Origin: Prevotella heparinolytica
GTDB lineage: Bacteria > Bacteroidota > Bacteroidia > Bacteroidales > Bacteroidaceae
DNA length: 64,000 nt
Direction of reading: 5' to 3'
Assembly: GCF_004342845.1 (NCBI RefSeq)
Contig: NZ_SLXB01000001.1
Span: 124,001-188,000, forward strand
The position numbers and the translations under genes were made by a program. Shown in pieces: positions 27,094-36,412 of the stretch. Each line of letters starts with the position of its first letter. Positions within the stretch are counted from its first letter, which is position 1. Below the pieces are notes generated by a model, which saw only the letters and a program-made list of their open reading frames with translations, had not been told where the DNA came from and made no database searches.

Positions 27094-30000
27094 TCACTCT
27101 CCTTTGCGGTATGCCAACGGACTCACCTGATACACCTCCTTGAAACATTTCGAGAAGTAGCGCGGAGAGCTGAACCCTATCTTATCCGAAATCTCGGTGA
27201 CGTTCAGCTCCGGGTTGTTGCGGAGCATCAGTGCGCCCTTCTTCAGGCGGATGGTGAGGATGAAGTCGTTCGGCGTCTGGCCGGTGATGGCTTTCAGCTT
27301 GGTGAAGAGGTTGGTGCGCGCCATCATCATTTCGCGGGCAAAGACATTGACGTTGAAGCCCGTGTCGTCCAGATGCTGCTCGATGATGGCGGTGGCACGG
27401 TCCAGAATCTCCTTGTCGATGGGGTTGGTGGCCAGCATCCGGGCTGTGGCTTGCGGTTGCTTGCTGAACTTCTCTTGCAGGAGGATGCGCGAGTTCACAA
27501 GGTTGTTGCAGCGCGAAATCAGCAGGCCGGTGTTGAAAGGCTTGGTGATGTAGTCGTCCGCACCGATGCGCAACCCTTCGATGTTCTGCTCTACGGCAGC
27601 GCGGGCCGTGAGCAGCACCACGGGGATGTGGCAGGTGTTGAAGTCGCTCTTTATCCGTTTGCACAGTTCCGTGCCCGACATGCGGGGCATCACCACGTCG
27701 CTCACCACAATGTGGGGCATACGGCTTTGCACCTGCTCCAGCCCCTCTTCGCCGTCGGCAGCCGTCAGCACTTCGTAAAAAGGCTTGAAGAGGGCTGCCA
27801 GCATCCGGCGGATGGAGTCGTTGTCCTCCACTATCAGTATCGTGGCGTCGGGCAGACGCTTGTTGGGGGCGTTCTCCTCCAATTCGGCTTTCAGCAGGGC
27901 GTCGTTCTCCGCCACGGGCGCTTCTATCTGTTGCACGTTGTCGGGGTTCCTGCTGATTTGCTCCTCGTCGAACTGCGCGTTGCCCCGTTGCAGGCTCACT
28001 ATGAAGCTGGCTCCCTTGCCCGGTTCGCTTTCCACGCGGATGGTTCCGTGATGCAGCTCCACGATGCCCTTGGTCAGTGCCAACCCTATGCCCGTGCCTG
28101 TTTTGTCGGCATCGGTGCTGTCCGTGGGGTCTATCTGGTAGAAGCGGTCGAAGATTTTGTCGACCTCGCCGGCTTCGATGCCGCTTCCGGTGTCCGTCAC
28201 ACGGATAATGGCGCGATTCTCCTCGCTCTTGATACTAAGGGTGATGCTGCCTTCGGCCTTGGTGTGTTTGATGGCGTTGGACAGCAGGTTGTTTATCACC
28301 TTCTGCATCTGCTTCTGGTCGTACCACACCTCCAGCTCGTCCGTCTCTTTCTCAAACCGGAAGTCTATCTGCTTGGCCGAGGCGTATTCGAGGAAGAGGA
28401 GGTAGTTCTCGTAAAGGAAGTCCACGATGTTGTGCGGGCTGACCTTTATCTTCATGTGCCCCTGCTCCTGCTTGCGGAAGTCCAGCAGTTCGGTGATAAG
28501 CTCGCGCAGTTGTATGCTGTTTTTGTAGATGCTTAATACCTTATTATATATGCCGGGCGTGAAGTTCTGCAGTTGCATCAGTGCCTCCACCTGCGCCACG
28601 ATGAGCGTCAGCGGGGTGCGGAACTCGTGCGATATGTTGGTGAAGAAGCGCAGTTTCGACTGGTTCAGCGCCTCCACATCACGTATGTGTTTCTGCTCGT
28701 ACTTCAGTGATTCGCGCAGCTTGATTCTCGTCTTGTACGTGCGCACCAGATACCAGAGCAGGCCTCCCGTCACCAGCAGGTAGAGTAGGTAGGCAAGAGG
28801 TGTCTTGTAGTAGGGAGGCAGCACGCGGATGGTCAGGCCCACTTGCGGGCAGAGGCTTTCGTCCTTTCCGTTGGGCTTGATAAGCAGTGTGTAGGTTCCG
28901 GCATTCAGGTTGGTGTAGGTGATGTTGTGAAGGCCGCGCGTGCTGTTCCAGTCGTCGGAGAATCCCTCTAATTTGTAGATGATGTCGTCCTTGTTGGCCG
29001 CCACGTAGTTGGAGGTGGCAAATTCGATGCTGAACATCGATTGGTCGGCGTTCAGTGTAATCTCCCGTGTGAAGCGGAGGGCTTTCTGCAAGATGCCTGT
29101 TTCGTCTCCCACCTCTATCTCCGTACCGTTCACGATGAGGCGCGAGAGGATGATGTTGTAGGGTTTCGGCGTGAAGTTCAGCTCCATTTCGTGGAAGGAA
29201 ATCATGCCCTGCGTTCCTCCGAGGAATATCTCGCCGTCGCGGGTCACACAGAGGGCGTTTTCGTTGACGGCCGTCAGTGGGAAACCGTTCTCGGCACTGT
29301 AATTCCTGAACCGTTTGCTTCTCTGGTCGAAGATGGAAAAGCCCTCGTTGGTGATGAGCAGCAGTTGCTCGCTTACGGGAGACTCGCGCACCTCGTATAT
29401 GCAGTCGCTGGAAAGCCCGTTCTTTGCCCGGTCGAAGTTCTCGAAGTTGCCGGTCGAGGGGCTGAACAAGTCCAGTCCGCTGCCCGATGTGGCGAACCAC
29501 AGATGTCCTTTGCCGTCCTGCATGATGTTGTTCACGTTGTTGTTGCTGAGGCTGTGCGGAGTGGCGGGGTCGTGACGGTAGTTCGTCAGTTGTCCGTTGT
29601 CGAAGCGGTAGCTGAACACACCCTCGCCGGTGGCCGCAATCCAAAGCGTTCCTTTCTTGTCGAAAGTGATGTCGGCCACCATCTTGATTCTATTCCCCTC
29701 CTTGCTGTCGGTGAAGAGTTGCCGGCACTTCCCGTCGGCGGGGTTGAAGAGGCAGATGCCGTTTTGGGTAGCCACAATCAGCGAGTCCCGGTAGGGAGCG
29801 ATGTCGCGTATGATGTCGGAGGGCAACGTCTCCGGATTGCCGGGTTTGGCCCGGTAGTGGGTGAAACGTCCCGAACGGATGTCCAGTCTGTTTAGTCCGC
29901 CCAGATGCGTCCCTATCCAGATAATCTCCTTGGAAGGGTCGTAATAGAGCGCCTTGACGTTGTTTTGCGAAATGCTGTTGGGTCCGTTTCCGGGGCGAAA

Positions 30001-31125
30001 CCATTTGAATTCGTGCGTACGTCGGTTGTAGTGGTTCAGTCCGCCCCCTTCGGTGCCTATCCAGAGGTCACCGTGCTTATCTTCCACCATGCGTCCCACC
30101 ACGGGATAGCTCAGTCCTTTCTTCTCTGTGGGCGAGTAGGTGTAACGGGTGTATATCTCGTATTCCGGATTGAAGTAGTTGACGCCTCCGAAGTAAGTGC
30201 CCAGCCACAGTGTGCCCTGATTGTCTTTCACGATGCACCAGATGGAGGAGTGCGTCAGCCCGTCGTTACGGACGTCGTCGGCGGTGTGGTTCTGAAACAG
30301 TCCCGTGCTCCTGTCGTATCGGTTCAGCCCGTTGAAAGTTCCTATCCAGATGTTGCCCAGATTGTCTTCGCAACATGCCCTGACGAAGTTGGACGAGAGG
30401 CTGTGCGGATTCTTGTCATCGTAAGTAAAGGTCTCGATTGTTCCGTCGGTTTTCACATGGTGCAGTCCCTCTTCCCAGCTTCCTATCCACAACTCGTTCC
30501 GGCTGTCGCAGTAGATACTGGTGATGTTTCCTTCCGGTATGGGGTGGGTAAGTTCCTTGTCGGCCAGTCTCAGGCGGTACACACCTCTGTCGGTAGTTCC
30601 CATCCACAGGTAGTCCTTGTCCAGATGCATGCAGAAGATTTCGAGGTTGTTGCCCGCCAGTTGATAGTACAGATCGAAATTCCCGGTCTGCTCGTTGTAG
30701 CGGTATATTTCGTTCTTTTTACCGATGAAAAGGGCATTTTTGTAGTAGATACTGTTGATGTTTCCTTGTAGCAGAGTGGTGAATCGCCGGGTGGCGAGGT
30801 TGAACTCGGCGACGCCTTCGGTGCAGAGCAGGTAGATTTTCCCGTTGCGGTTTCCGGCCAGACGCAGCACGGTGTTGCAGAAGAGGCTGTGCGGGTCGTT
30901 CTTCCGCAGTTTGTAGGTCTGTATCTCCCTGCCGTCGTAGCGGTTCAGTCCTTCGCGGGTTCCTATCCACAGCACACCGTTCTCGTCGATGTAAAGGCTG
31001 TTTACGGAGAATTGAGACAGTCCGTCGTCGGTAGTCAGATGGTTGAAGGTGATGTTCTGCCCTTGCAGGGTTATGGCAACCATGCTCAATAGGACAATCA
31101 GCAGCCGGGTAGTAAACTTTCGCAC
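27094..31125 (-). CDS. Hybrid two-component system regulator (HTCS)
   Basis: A protein of about 1343 residues holding sensor, kinase, receiver and activator in one chain. The order is signal peptide, two-component-regulator-propeller repeats (many LWIGT..GLNRYD motifs, about 25-690), a Y_Y_Y domain (about 690-790), a membrane helix (about 800-820), HisKA with His833 in NISHEFRTPLT, HATPase (NNLLSNAIKHT, DTGSGI, GTGIGLAL), a receiver with Asp1143 (VVSDVVMPRMSG) and a C-terminal AraC helix-turn-helix (about 1240-1340). I place the start at GTG 31125 because it opens a proper signal peptide (MRKFTTRLLIVLLSMVAITL) and a -7 box covers the other GTG at 31155. It probably senses glycan fragments in the periplasm and binds the GTACGAATTCGTAC operators. 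Confidence 0.94.
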   Translation of the reverse strand: MRKFTTRLLIVLLSMVAITLQGQNITFNHLTTDDGLSQFSVNSLYIDENGVLWIGTREGLNRYDGREIQTYKLRKNDPHSLFCNTVLRLAGNRNGKIYLLCTEGVAEFNLATRRFTTLLQGNINSIYYKNALFIGKKNEIYRYNEQTGNFDLYYQLAGNNLEIFCMHLDKDYLWMGTTDRGVYRLRLADKELTHPIPEGNITSIYCDSRNELWIGSWEEGLHHVKTDGTIETFTYDDKNPHSLSSNFVRACCEDNLGNIWIGTFNGLNRYDRSTGLFQNHTADDVRNDGLTHSSIWCIVKDNQGTLWLGTYFGGVNYFNPEYEIYTRYTYSPTEKKGLSYPVVGRMVEDKHGDLWIGTEGGGLNHYNRRTHEFKWFRPGNGPNSISQNNVKALYYDPSKEIIWIGTHLGGLNRLDIRSGRFTHYRAKPGNPETLPSDIIRDIAPYRDSLIVATQNGICLFNPADGKCRQLFTDSKEGNRIKMVADITFDKKGTLWIAATGEGVFSYRFDNGQLTNYRHDPATPHSLSNNNVNNIMQDGKGHLWFATSGSGLDLFSPSTGNFENFDRAKNGLSSDCIYEVRESPVSEQLLLITNEGFSIFDQRSKRFRNYSAENGFPLTAVNENALCVTRDGEIFLGGTQGMISFHEMELNFTPKPYNIILSRLIVNGTEIEVGDETGILQKALRFTREITLNADQSMFSIEFATSNYVAANKDDIIYKLEGFSDDWNSTRGLHNITYTNLNAGTYTLLIKPNGKDESLCPQVGLTIRVLPPYYKTPLAYLLYLLVTGGLLWYLVRTYKTRIKLRESLKYEQKHIRDVEALNQSKLRFFTNISHEFRTPLTLIVAQVEALMQLQNFTPGIYNKVLSIYKNSIQLRELITELLDFRKQEQGHMKIKVSPHNIVDFLYENYLLFLEYASAKQIDFRFEKETDELEVWYDQKQMQKVINNLLSNAIKHTKAEGSITLSIKSEENRAIIRVTDTGSGIEAGEVDKIFDRFYQIDPTDSTDADKTGTGIGLALTKGIVELHHGTIRVESEPGKGASFIVSLQRGNAQFDEEQISRNPDNVQQIEAPVAENDALLKAELEENAPNKRLPDATILIVEDNDSIRRMLAALFKPFYEVLTAADGEEGLEQVQSRMPHIVVSDVVMPRMSGTELCKRIKSDFNTCHIPVVLLTARAAVEQNIEGLRIGADDYITKPFNTGLLISRCNNLVNSRILLQEKFSKQPQATARMLATNPIDKEILDRATAIIEQHLDDTGFNVNVFAREMMMARTNLFTKLKAITGQTPNDFILTIRLKKGALMLRNNPELNVTEISDKIGFSSPRYFSKCFKEVYQVSPLAYRKGE

Positions 31126-31154
31126 TTTTCGGATGTTTTTTAAGGTTTCTGTCA

Positions 31155-31162
31155 CAAATATA
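31155..31162 (-). promoter_or_regulatory. -7 box (TATATTTG) of the HTCS gene
   Basis: TATATTTG on the minus strand, 29 bp before GTG 31125. No copy of the GTACGAATTCGTAC palindrome is present in this divergent intergenic region, so the regulator is probably not autoregulated through that site. Confidence 0.55.
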
Positions 31163-31315
31163 GTTATATTTTGTGCATAAAGGCTTATTTGTCGTCCGGT
31201 TTTAGCGTCTATGTCTGCTTAAATATATAATTTTGTATGCTTGCCGTACTTTTTTGCCTCTGATATGAATCGGAAAGCACATTTTAGTAAACAGTTTATT
31301 AATAAATAAATCATT

Positions 31316-32398
31316 ATGAAACACCTTTTATCTATTGTATCTCATTTTCAATTGAAGGGAACGACCGGAACTGTCAACCCTTTGGGTTCGGGATTGATTA
31401 ACGACACGTATAAAGTGACTACCGTCGAGGCGGATGCCCCGGACTATGTGCTGCAACGTGTCAATCATGCCATCTTCCGCGATGTGGATATGTTGCAGGG
31501 CAACATCGAGGCTGTCACCCGTCACATCCGCAAGAAGCTGGGGCAGCAAGGCGAAGCCGACATCGAGCGCAAAGTGCTGCATTTTCTCCCCACTGATACG
31601 GGCAAGACCTATTGGCACGACGGCGAGAACTACTGGCGCATGATGGTGTTCATTCCCCGTGCCAAAACCTACGAGACCGTCAATCCTGAGTATTCCTATT
31701 ATGCAGGTAGTGCCTTTGGCCACTTTCAGGCGATGCTGGCCGATATCCCCGACACGTTGGGCGAAACCATCCCCGACTTCCACAACATGGAATTCCGCCT
31801 GAAGCAGCTTCGAGAGGCCGTGGCTGTCGATGCCGCCGGACGGGTGAAGGAGGTACGTCCGTTGCTTGACGAACTGGAGAAGCGTGCCGACGAGATGTGC
31901 AAGGCCGAGCGTCTGCACCGTGAGGGACGTCTGCCCAAGCGCGTGTGCCACTGCGACACGAAGGTGAACAACATGATGTTCGATGAGGACGGCACGGTGC
32001 TTTGCGTCATCGACCTCGACACCGTGATGCCCAGCTTCATTTTCTCCGACTACGGCGACTTTCTCCGTTCGGCCGCCAATACCGGTCTGGAAGACGACCC
32101 AAACCTCACGAATGTGAATTTCAACATGGATATCTTCCGTGCTTTCACCAAGGGTTATCTGGAGTCTGCCCGCAGCTTCTTGCTACCTATTGAGATAGAG
32201 AACCTGCCATATGCTGCCGCCCTGTTCCCCTACATGCAGTGCGTGCGCTTTTTGGCCGACTACATCAACGGCGACACCTATTATAAAATCCGCTATCCGG
32301 AGCACAACCTCGTGCGTGCCAAGGCGCAGTTCAAACTGCTGCAAAGTGCGGAAGAACATACGCCGGAAATGAAAAGCTTCATTGCCTCATGTATCTGA
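31316..32398 (+). CDS. APH-fold sugar kinase, similar to N-acetylhexosamine 1-kinase (NahK)
   Basis: A 360-residue cytoplasmic phosphotransferase of the aminoglycoside-phosphotransferase/choline-kinase fold. It has an N-terminal nucleotide lobe (LGSGLINDTYKV), the catalytic loop CHCDTKVNNMMFD with Asp as base and Asn as metal ligand, and the metal motif VIDLDTVMP. NahK phosphorylates GalNAc or GlcNAc at C1, which would salvage the hexosamine released from chondroitin-type chains. That link is an inference from context. It is divergent from the HTCS and directly precedes a CBM9-like gene. Confidence 0.8.
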   Translation: MKHLLSIVSHFQLKGTTGTVNPLGSGLINDTYKVTTVEADAPDYVLQRVNHAIFRDVDMLQGNIEAVTRHIRKKLGQQGEADIERKVLHFLPTDTGKTYWHDGENYWRMMVFIPRAKTYETVNPEYSYYAGSAFGHFQAMLADIPDTLGETIPDFHNMEFRLKQLREAVAVDAAGRVKEVRPLLDELEKRADEMCKAERLHREGRLPKRVCHCDTKVNNMMFDEDGTVLCVIDLDTVMPSFIFSDYGDFLRSAANTGLEDDPNLTNVNFNMDIFRAFTKGYLESARSFLLPIEIENLPYAAALFPYMQCVRFLADYINGDTYYKIRYPEHNLVRAKAQFKLLQSAEEHTPEMKSFIASCI

Positions 32399-32473
32399 AA
32401 AAAGTATCTTACCTTGACGGCGGCGGCGCTTTGCGTGCTGTCGCTGTCTGCCATAACCCCCGAAAAGAATAGA

Positions 32474-33124
32474 ATGAAAGAATTAAGCGTGAAGAAGGTG
32501 AGCGCGGCAAACATACCGGTGGAATCGGTGCCCGCCCTTCTGGATAAAGAAAAGGTGGCTTTTCAGCCTGTCAACACGGTGAATTGGTCCGCATTCCCTT
32601 ACCGTCCCGATGTAGAATTCCGCATAGCCTATACGCAGGATGCAATCTTGCTCCACTTCAAGGTGAGAGAAGAGAGCGTGCGTGCGGTGGCAGGACACGA
32701 CAACGGTCCCGTTTGGGAAGATGCTTGTGTGGAGTTCTTTTCCATACCTGCCGATGACGGGGTGTATTACAACGTAGAATGCAACTGCGTGGGTACGTTG
32801 CTTGTGGGTGCCGGTGTCGGTCGCGAGAATCGCCGCCATGCCCCGCAGGAGGTGATGGACAAGGTGCAACGTTGGTCGTCTCTGGGTTGCGAGGACTTTG
32901 AAGAGCGGGTAGGAGATTGCAGTTGGGAGGTGGCGCTGGTGATTCCCTACACCACTTTCTTCCTGCATCACATCACCTCGCTGGAGGGAAAGGCCATCCG
33001 TGCCAACTTCTATAAATGCGGCGATAAGCTCCGCACTCCGCACTTCCTTTCTTGGAGTCCCATCGGATTGGAGAAACCCAACTTCCACTGTCCGGAGTTC
33101 TTCGGAGTCCTGAAGATGGAGTGA
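32474..33124 (+). CDS. CBM9-like carbohydrate-binding domain protein
   Basis: A protein of about 216 residues containing one carbohydrate-binding-module-family-9-like beta-sandwich (RIAYTQDAILLHFKVREES, GPVWEDACVEFF, FYKCGDKLRTPHFLSWSP). ATG 32474 gives a leaderless protein. A TTG at 32414 in the same frame would add LTAAALCVLSLSA-like hydrophobic sequence that resembles a worn signal peptide, and the frame is closed by TGA at 32396. It is 75 bp from the kinase gene and converges on the S24 regulator, with 4 bp between stop codons. The partner glycan is unknown. Confidence 0.75.
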   Translation: MKELSVKKVSAANIPVESVPALLDKEKVAFQPVNTVNWSAFPYRPDVEFRIAYTQDAILLHFKVREESVRAVAGHDNGPVWEDACVEFFSIPADDGVYYNVECNCVGTLLVGAGVGRENRRHAPQEVMDKVQRWSSLGCEDFEERVGDCSWEVALVIPYTTFFLHHITSLEGKAIRANFYKCGDKLRTPHFLSWSPIGLEKPNFHCPEFFGVLKME

Positions 33125-33128
33125 GGCA

Positions 33129-33851
33129 TCACATAATCATGTTCTTCCTTATGGAGAATTTCACGATGGCCATGGCGCTGATGGATGCCAGCGGCAAATC
33201 CATGGGGTCGTGGTGCGTGTTGTAGCTGACAAGGCGGATGCAGTCGGGCTGCTCTGAGTGGTTGACGTATTTCACGGCCAGGTATTCGTCTCCTCCAAGA
33301 CTGAAGGAGACGAGATACATCTCTCCGTAAATGACGTCGGTGAAGCTCTGGATGGACTTGAAGCCTACGATATCGCCCGACTTCAGGATGGGATACATCG
33401 AGTCGCCTGAGATGTAGAGGGCACCGTCGCATACGGGCACATTGGGAATCACTATCTTGCCCAGCGCATACTGTGGGCGGTCGGCCAGCATGGTCTTGAG
33501 GTTGGCGGCGGCAGAGATGTCGTAGAGCGTTACGCTGCGGTCGTCCATGGCTTCGGTTGTTTTCGGATTGTGAAGGATTTCCAGTTCGCCCTGCACCAGT
33601 TCGCTCTCTATGCGCTTTGTACGATTGGAAGGTTTTCCCTTACCGGTCAGCAGCCAGTTGTAATCCACATGCTTCAGCTTGCCCAGCACCAGCGGGAAGT
33701 CGATACTGTTTCGTGCCACCCAGTTGCTCAGGGTGGAGCGCGAAATGCCCAGCCAGGCGGCCAGTTGCGCGTCGGTGCGGAAGTCCATCACCATCTTGGC
33801 GCGCTTCACGATGTCTGCGGCGCAGAACATCAGGTCTTTGTCTTTGCTCAT
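33129..33851 (-). CDS. CI/LexA-like transcriptional repressor with S24 peptidase domain
   Basis: A 240-residue regulator. The N-terminal helix-turn-helix of the phage CI type (about 10-70; QLAAWLGISRSTLSNWVAR) is followed by a linker and an S24 self-cleavage domain with the catalytic serine in ISGDSMYPILKSGDIVGF and the lysine in EYLAVKYVNH. Proteins of this kind control stress or mobile-element genes and are inactivated by RecA-stimulated autocleavage. No phage genes are nearby, so it is either a chromosomal stress repressor or a remnant. Confidence 0.85.
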   Translation of the reverse strand: MSKDKDLMFCAADIVKRAKMVMDFRTDAQLAAWLGISRSTLSNWVARNSIDFPLVLGKLKHVDYNWLLTGKGKPSNRTKRIESELVQGELEILHNPKTTEAMDDRSVTLYDISAAANLKTMLADRPQYALGKIVIPNVPVCDGALYISGDSMYPILKSGDIVGFKSIQSFTDVIYGEMYLVSFSLGGDEYLAVKYVNHSEQPDCIRLVSYNTHHDPMDLPLASISAMAIVKFSIRKNMIM

Positions 33852-34063
33852 CTTTTTTGTCCTTTATTTATGCTTTCTATGCGTAAGATTCGATCCTTTG
33901 CTTGCTCTGAGTCTTTTCGTTGGACTGGTGCGTAGGGTTTCAAAAGATATATTCCGACGACAAATATAGGAGATGTGTTTTATAAACGCAAATAAAAGGC
34001 GATCTATGTGCTTGGTCGGGATGCTGTCAAGCGTTTTGCACTGTCGGCTTGTTTCGTTACTCC

Positions 34064-35197
34064 TCAAACAATGATTCCTCCGCCCAGCAGCAAGCCGTTC
34101 TCATCGTAAAAAGCGGCCGCTTGTCCCGGAGCAATGGCTTCCAGAGGCTCGGTGAGGCCGACGTGCAGCAGTCCCTCCGGCGTGAGGCTCACCTTGCAGC
34201 GGTTGGCTTGTTTGCGGTAGCGTATCTTTACAATCACCTCGGCGGCATCCAGCACGCGGCTGTTCTCCGTCAGGTTCCACTCTTTCAGCAGCATCTCTTG
34301 CTTATAGAGGGAGGAGAGCGGGGCAAGCACCACTTCGTTGGTCGCCGGCCTTGTTTCTTTGACGTAGACGGCACGGTTCAGGTGTATGCCCAATCCGCGC
34401 CGTTGGCCTACGGTATAGAAGGGGTAACCTGCGTGCCATCCCAAGAAATCGCCCTTCTCATCAATGAATTTCCCCTTTCCGGGCAGTTTTTGGGCACTGC
34501 TTAGGCAGTTTTTGGGCAGTTTTTGGGCACTATTTGGGCAGTGGACTGTTGTCGGTTGGGCAGTTTTTGGGCACTCTTCAACCTCACGGCGCAGGAAAGA
34601 ACGGTAGTCGAGCGGGCAGAAGCATACGCCGATGCTGTCTTTCTTCGTTGCCACGTGCCGGAATCCCCGGTCGGCGGCGTATCTTCTCGCTTCGCTTTTG
34701 GTAATGTCGCCCATCGGCAGCAGCATGCGCCGCAGGATGTCCTGCTTCAAGCCCCAAAGGAAAAACGTTTGGTCTTTGTCGCGGTCGGCGGCAGGGGCTA
34801 TGTACCACTTTCCGCCTTGCTGCACTTTGCGCACGTAGTGTCCGGTAGAAATCCAATAAATTCCCTTTTCATCGGCCGTTTTTGCCAGTAGCGCCCACTT
34901 CAGCTCGTTGTTGCATACGATGCAGGGAACGGGTGTGCGCCCCGACAGGTATTCGTCGATGAAGTAGCGGATGACGCGCGAACGGAACACCTCGCGTGCG
35001 TCGTAGGCTATGTGCTCTATTCCCAGCCTTGCCGCCAGTGCGCGTGCATCGTCCAGATACTCCGTGGCCCCGTTCTGCTCGTAGAAACGGAACGTCACGC
35101 CGGTGACTTCATACCCCGCCTCCTGCAATTTCATGGCTGCCACGGAGCTGTCTGTCCCGCCGCTCATGCCCAGCAATACACGTTTTTCTGCGTTCAT
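34064..35197 (-). CDS. mnmA: tRNA-uridine 2-sulfurtransferase MnmA with a 33-codon repeat insertion
   Basis: A 377-residue enzyme that thiolates U34 of Lys/Glu/Gln tRNAs. The PP-loop is [15 protein letters not shown] (10-24). The catalytic cysteines are expected in [13 protein letters not shown] and [14 protein letters not shown]. The C-terminal part has [19 protein letters not shown]. Between REVE and GKGKF, residues about 209-241 are not family sequence: they are encoded by nine 11-bp units (99 nt) and read as repeated CPK/SAQKLP blocks adding three cysteines. Without it the length would be about 344, near the family norm. The frame is intact, so the protein is probably made and tolerates the loop. 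Confidence 0.93.
   Translation of the reverse strand: MNAEKRVLLGMSGGTDSSVAAMKLQEAGYEVTGVTFRFYEQNGATEYLDDARALAARLGIEHIAYDAREVFRSRVIRYFIDEYLSGRTPVPCIVCNNELKWALLAKTADEKGIYWISTGHYVRKVQQGGKWYIAPAADRDKDQTFFLWGLKQDILRRMLLPMGDITKSEARRYAADRGFRHVATKKDSIGVCFCPLDYRSFLRREVEECPKTAQPTTVHCPNSAQKLPKNCLSSAQKLPGKGKFIDEKGDFLGWHAGYPFYTVGQRRGLGIHLNRAVYVKETRPATNEVVLAPLSSLYKQEMLLKEWNLTENSRVLDAAEVIVKIRYRKQANRCKVSLTPEGLLHVGLTEPLEAIAPGQAAAFYDENGLLLGGGIIV
34477..34575 (-). repeat. 11/22-bp phased array inside mnmA (nine 11-bp units, 99 nt)
   Basis: On the coding strand, units such as AGTGCCCAAAA and ACTGCCCAAAA follow each other every 11 bp from 34575 down to 34477; one of nine (the third) has lost the motif. The total is 99 nt, that is 33 codons, so the reading frame is kept. 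It has the same 22-bp phase as the intergenic arrays. Confidence 0.93.
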
Positions 35198-35340
35198 GGG
35201 TGCAAAAGTAGTAAAAAGGCGAATTAAATCACTACATTTATCCCCTTAAAATAGCAAACCGTAAACAAAACCGGAAGGGCCGGCCGTTGTTCTCTTTTTG
35301 TTTTTTCAAACAGATTCGTGTGCAACAGAAGATTTTTTGC

Positions 35341-35348
35341 TAATTTTG
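35341..35348 (+). promoter_or_regulatory. -7 box (TAATTTTG) of the second ECF sigma gene
   Basis: TAATTTTG matches TAnnTTTG and lies 44 bp before ATG 35393. The -33 element is not clear. Confidence 0.5.
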
Positions 35349-35392
35349 CTATTTGTTACTTATCTTATTGAGTAAATCTTTTTAATTCTACA

Positions 35393-35968
35393 ATGGATAG
35401 AGCATGTTTCGAACGTATATACGCCGATTACTATAAAGTACTGCGCCTCTTTGCCATGCGTATCGTCGGCGATATGTCGCATGCCGAAGATATTGTTCAA
35501 GAGGTTTTTACCCACTGCTGGGAGAATAGAAAACGGATAGACGTCTCTATCCCTATAAAATCTTATCTCTATACATTGACCTATCATCGTTGTCTCGACC
35601 TGCTGAAATCATCCCAATACGCCCGAAAAGAATTGTCTGACGACGTTTCTTATCTGGATAACCTGCTTTTCACTTCGTTCACCGTGGACGAGCAATTGAG
35701 TACGGATGAGATAAAAAAGGAAATAGCGCATTGTGTGTCCCTTCTGCCTGATAAGTGTAAAGAGGTTTTTATGATGAGCCGTTATCATGATCTTAAGAAC
35801 CGAGAAATAGCCGAGAAACTCAACATCACGGTAAAGGCGGTGGAAAAGCACATTTCGAAAGCGCTCAAAGATATTCGTACCCATCTGTTGCAGAACGGAT
35901 ATATGCCTGTTGTGGCTTTGATACTCTCACTCTCTTTTACCCCCCCCCCCATTTTTAACTGTATTTAA
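35393..35968 (+). CDS. ECF-type RNA polymerase sigma factor
   Basis: A 191-residue sigma factor: region 2 at about 10-75 (RIVGDMSHAEDIVQEVFTHC), region 4 at about 120-170 (LPDKCKEVFMMSRYHDLKNR, EIAEKLNITVKAVEKHISKAL). A hydrophobic, proline-rich tail (LILSLSFTPPPIFN) is encoded by a C run near 35940, a place prone to slippage. It heads the locus FecR, STN-SusC, SusD, surface lipoprotein, M60 protease, all on the plus strand, and probably controls it. Confidence 0.94.
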   Translation: MDRACFERIYADYYKVLRLFAMRIVGDMSHAEDIVQEVFTHCWENRKRIDVSIPIKSYLYTLTYHRCLDLLKSSQYARKELSDDVSYLDNLLFTSFTVDEQLSTDEIKKEIAHCVSLLPDKCKEVFMMSRYHDLKNREIAEKLNITVKAVEKHISKALKDIRTHLLQNGYMPVVALILSLSFTPPPIFNCI

Positions 35969-36141
35969 CACGCTTTGCGCAAGGAAGCGGCATGCCGCCA
36001 TTTAGCTTTCCGGCGATGTTCCTTCCCGGCGGGCGAAGCATGCGTGCTTTCTGCTTCATCAGAACCTTTCTTTGTTAATAATTTATACTGTATGCCTTTT
36101 GAGGGCTTATCCCTTGCGAGAGATACTTGCAGGAGGGTTTT

Positions 36142-36233
36142 GGTGGAGATATATCTCCACCGTGCTGCATGTATATATGGAGCGTGCTGCATCTATATTT
36201 CCAGCCGGTGACATCTATATAGCAAGCCGGGGC
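36142..36233. repeat. Phased 22-bp array, family 2 (four units, core CATCTATAT)
   Basis: Units start at 36146, 36168, 36190 and 36212, exactly 22 bp apart; the cores are CTGCATGTATATATGG and CTGCATCTATATTTCC. The first unit lies in a 20-bp perfect palindrome (36142-36161). It belongs with the array at 15393. It is the main content of the 444-bp gap between the sigma and FecR genes; the rest shows only a GC-rich stretch near 35985-36050 without clear structure. Confidence 0.85.
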
Positions 36234-36412
36234 GAGGAGGGAAATTCTCTGATAAGTAACGTTTTTTCTTTTCCTGAAAGCTCTCGCGAACGGGAGTGCG
36301 TGGTGCGTAACCGTTATGCGGATAGGTGTGTTAATAAAATAATTTGCAATCATGAGGTAGGGTATTTTCTTTGTGAGTCGTGATAGATAAAGTCAGTAAA
36401 AGAATAGGTATT

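Noticed and set aside
33129..33851. Prophage remnant around the CI-like repressor
   Set aside because: No integrase, structural or lysis genes and no attachment repeats are visible nearby.
35938..35952. Frameshift in the second ECF sigma gene at the C run
   Set aside because: The conserved sigma regions end before the run; a slip would only alter a non-conserved tail.
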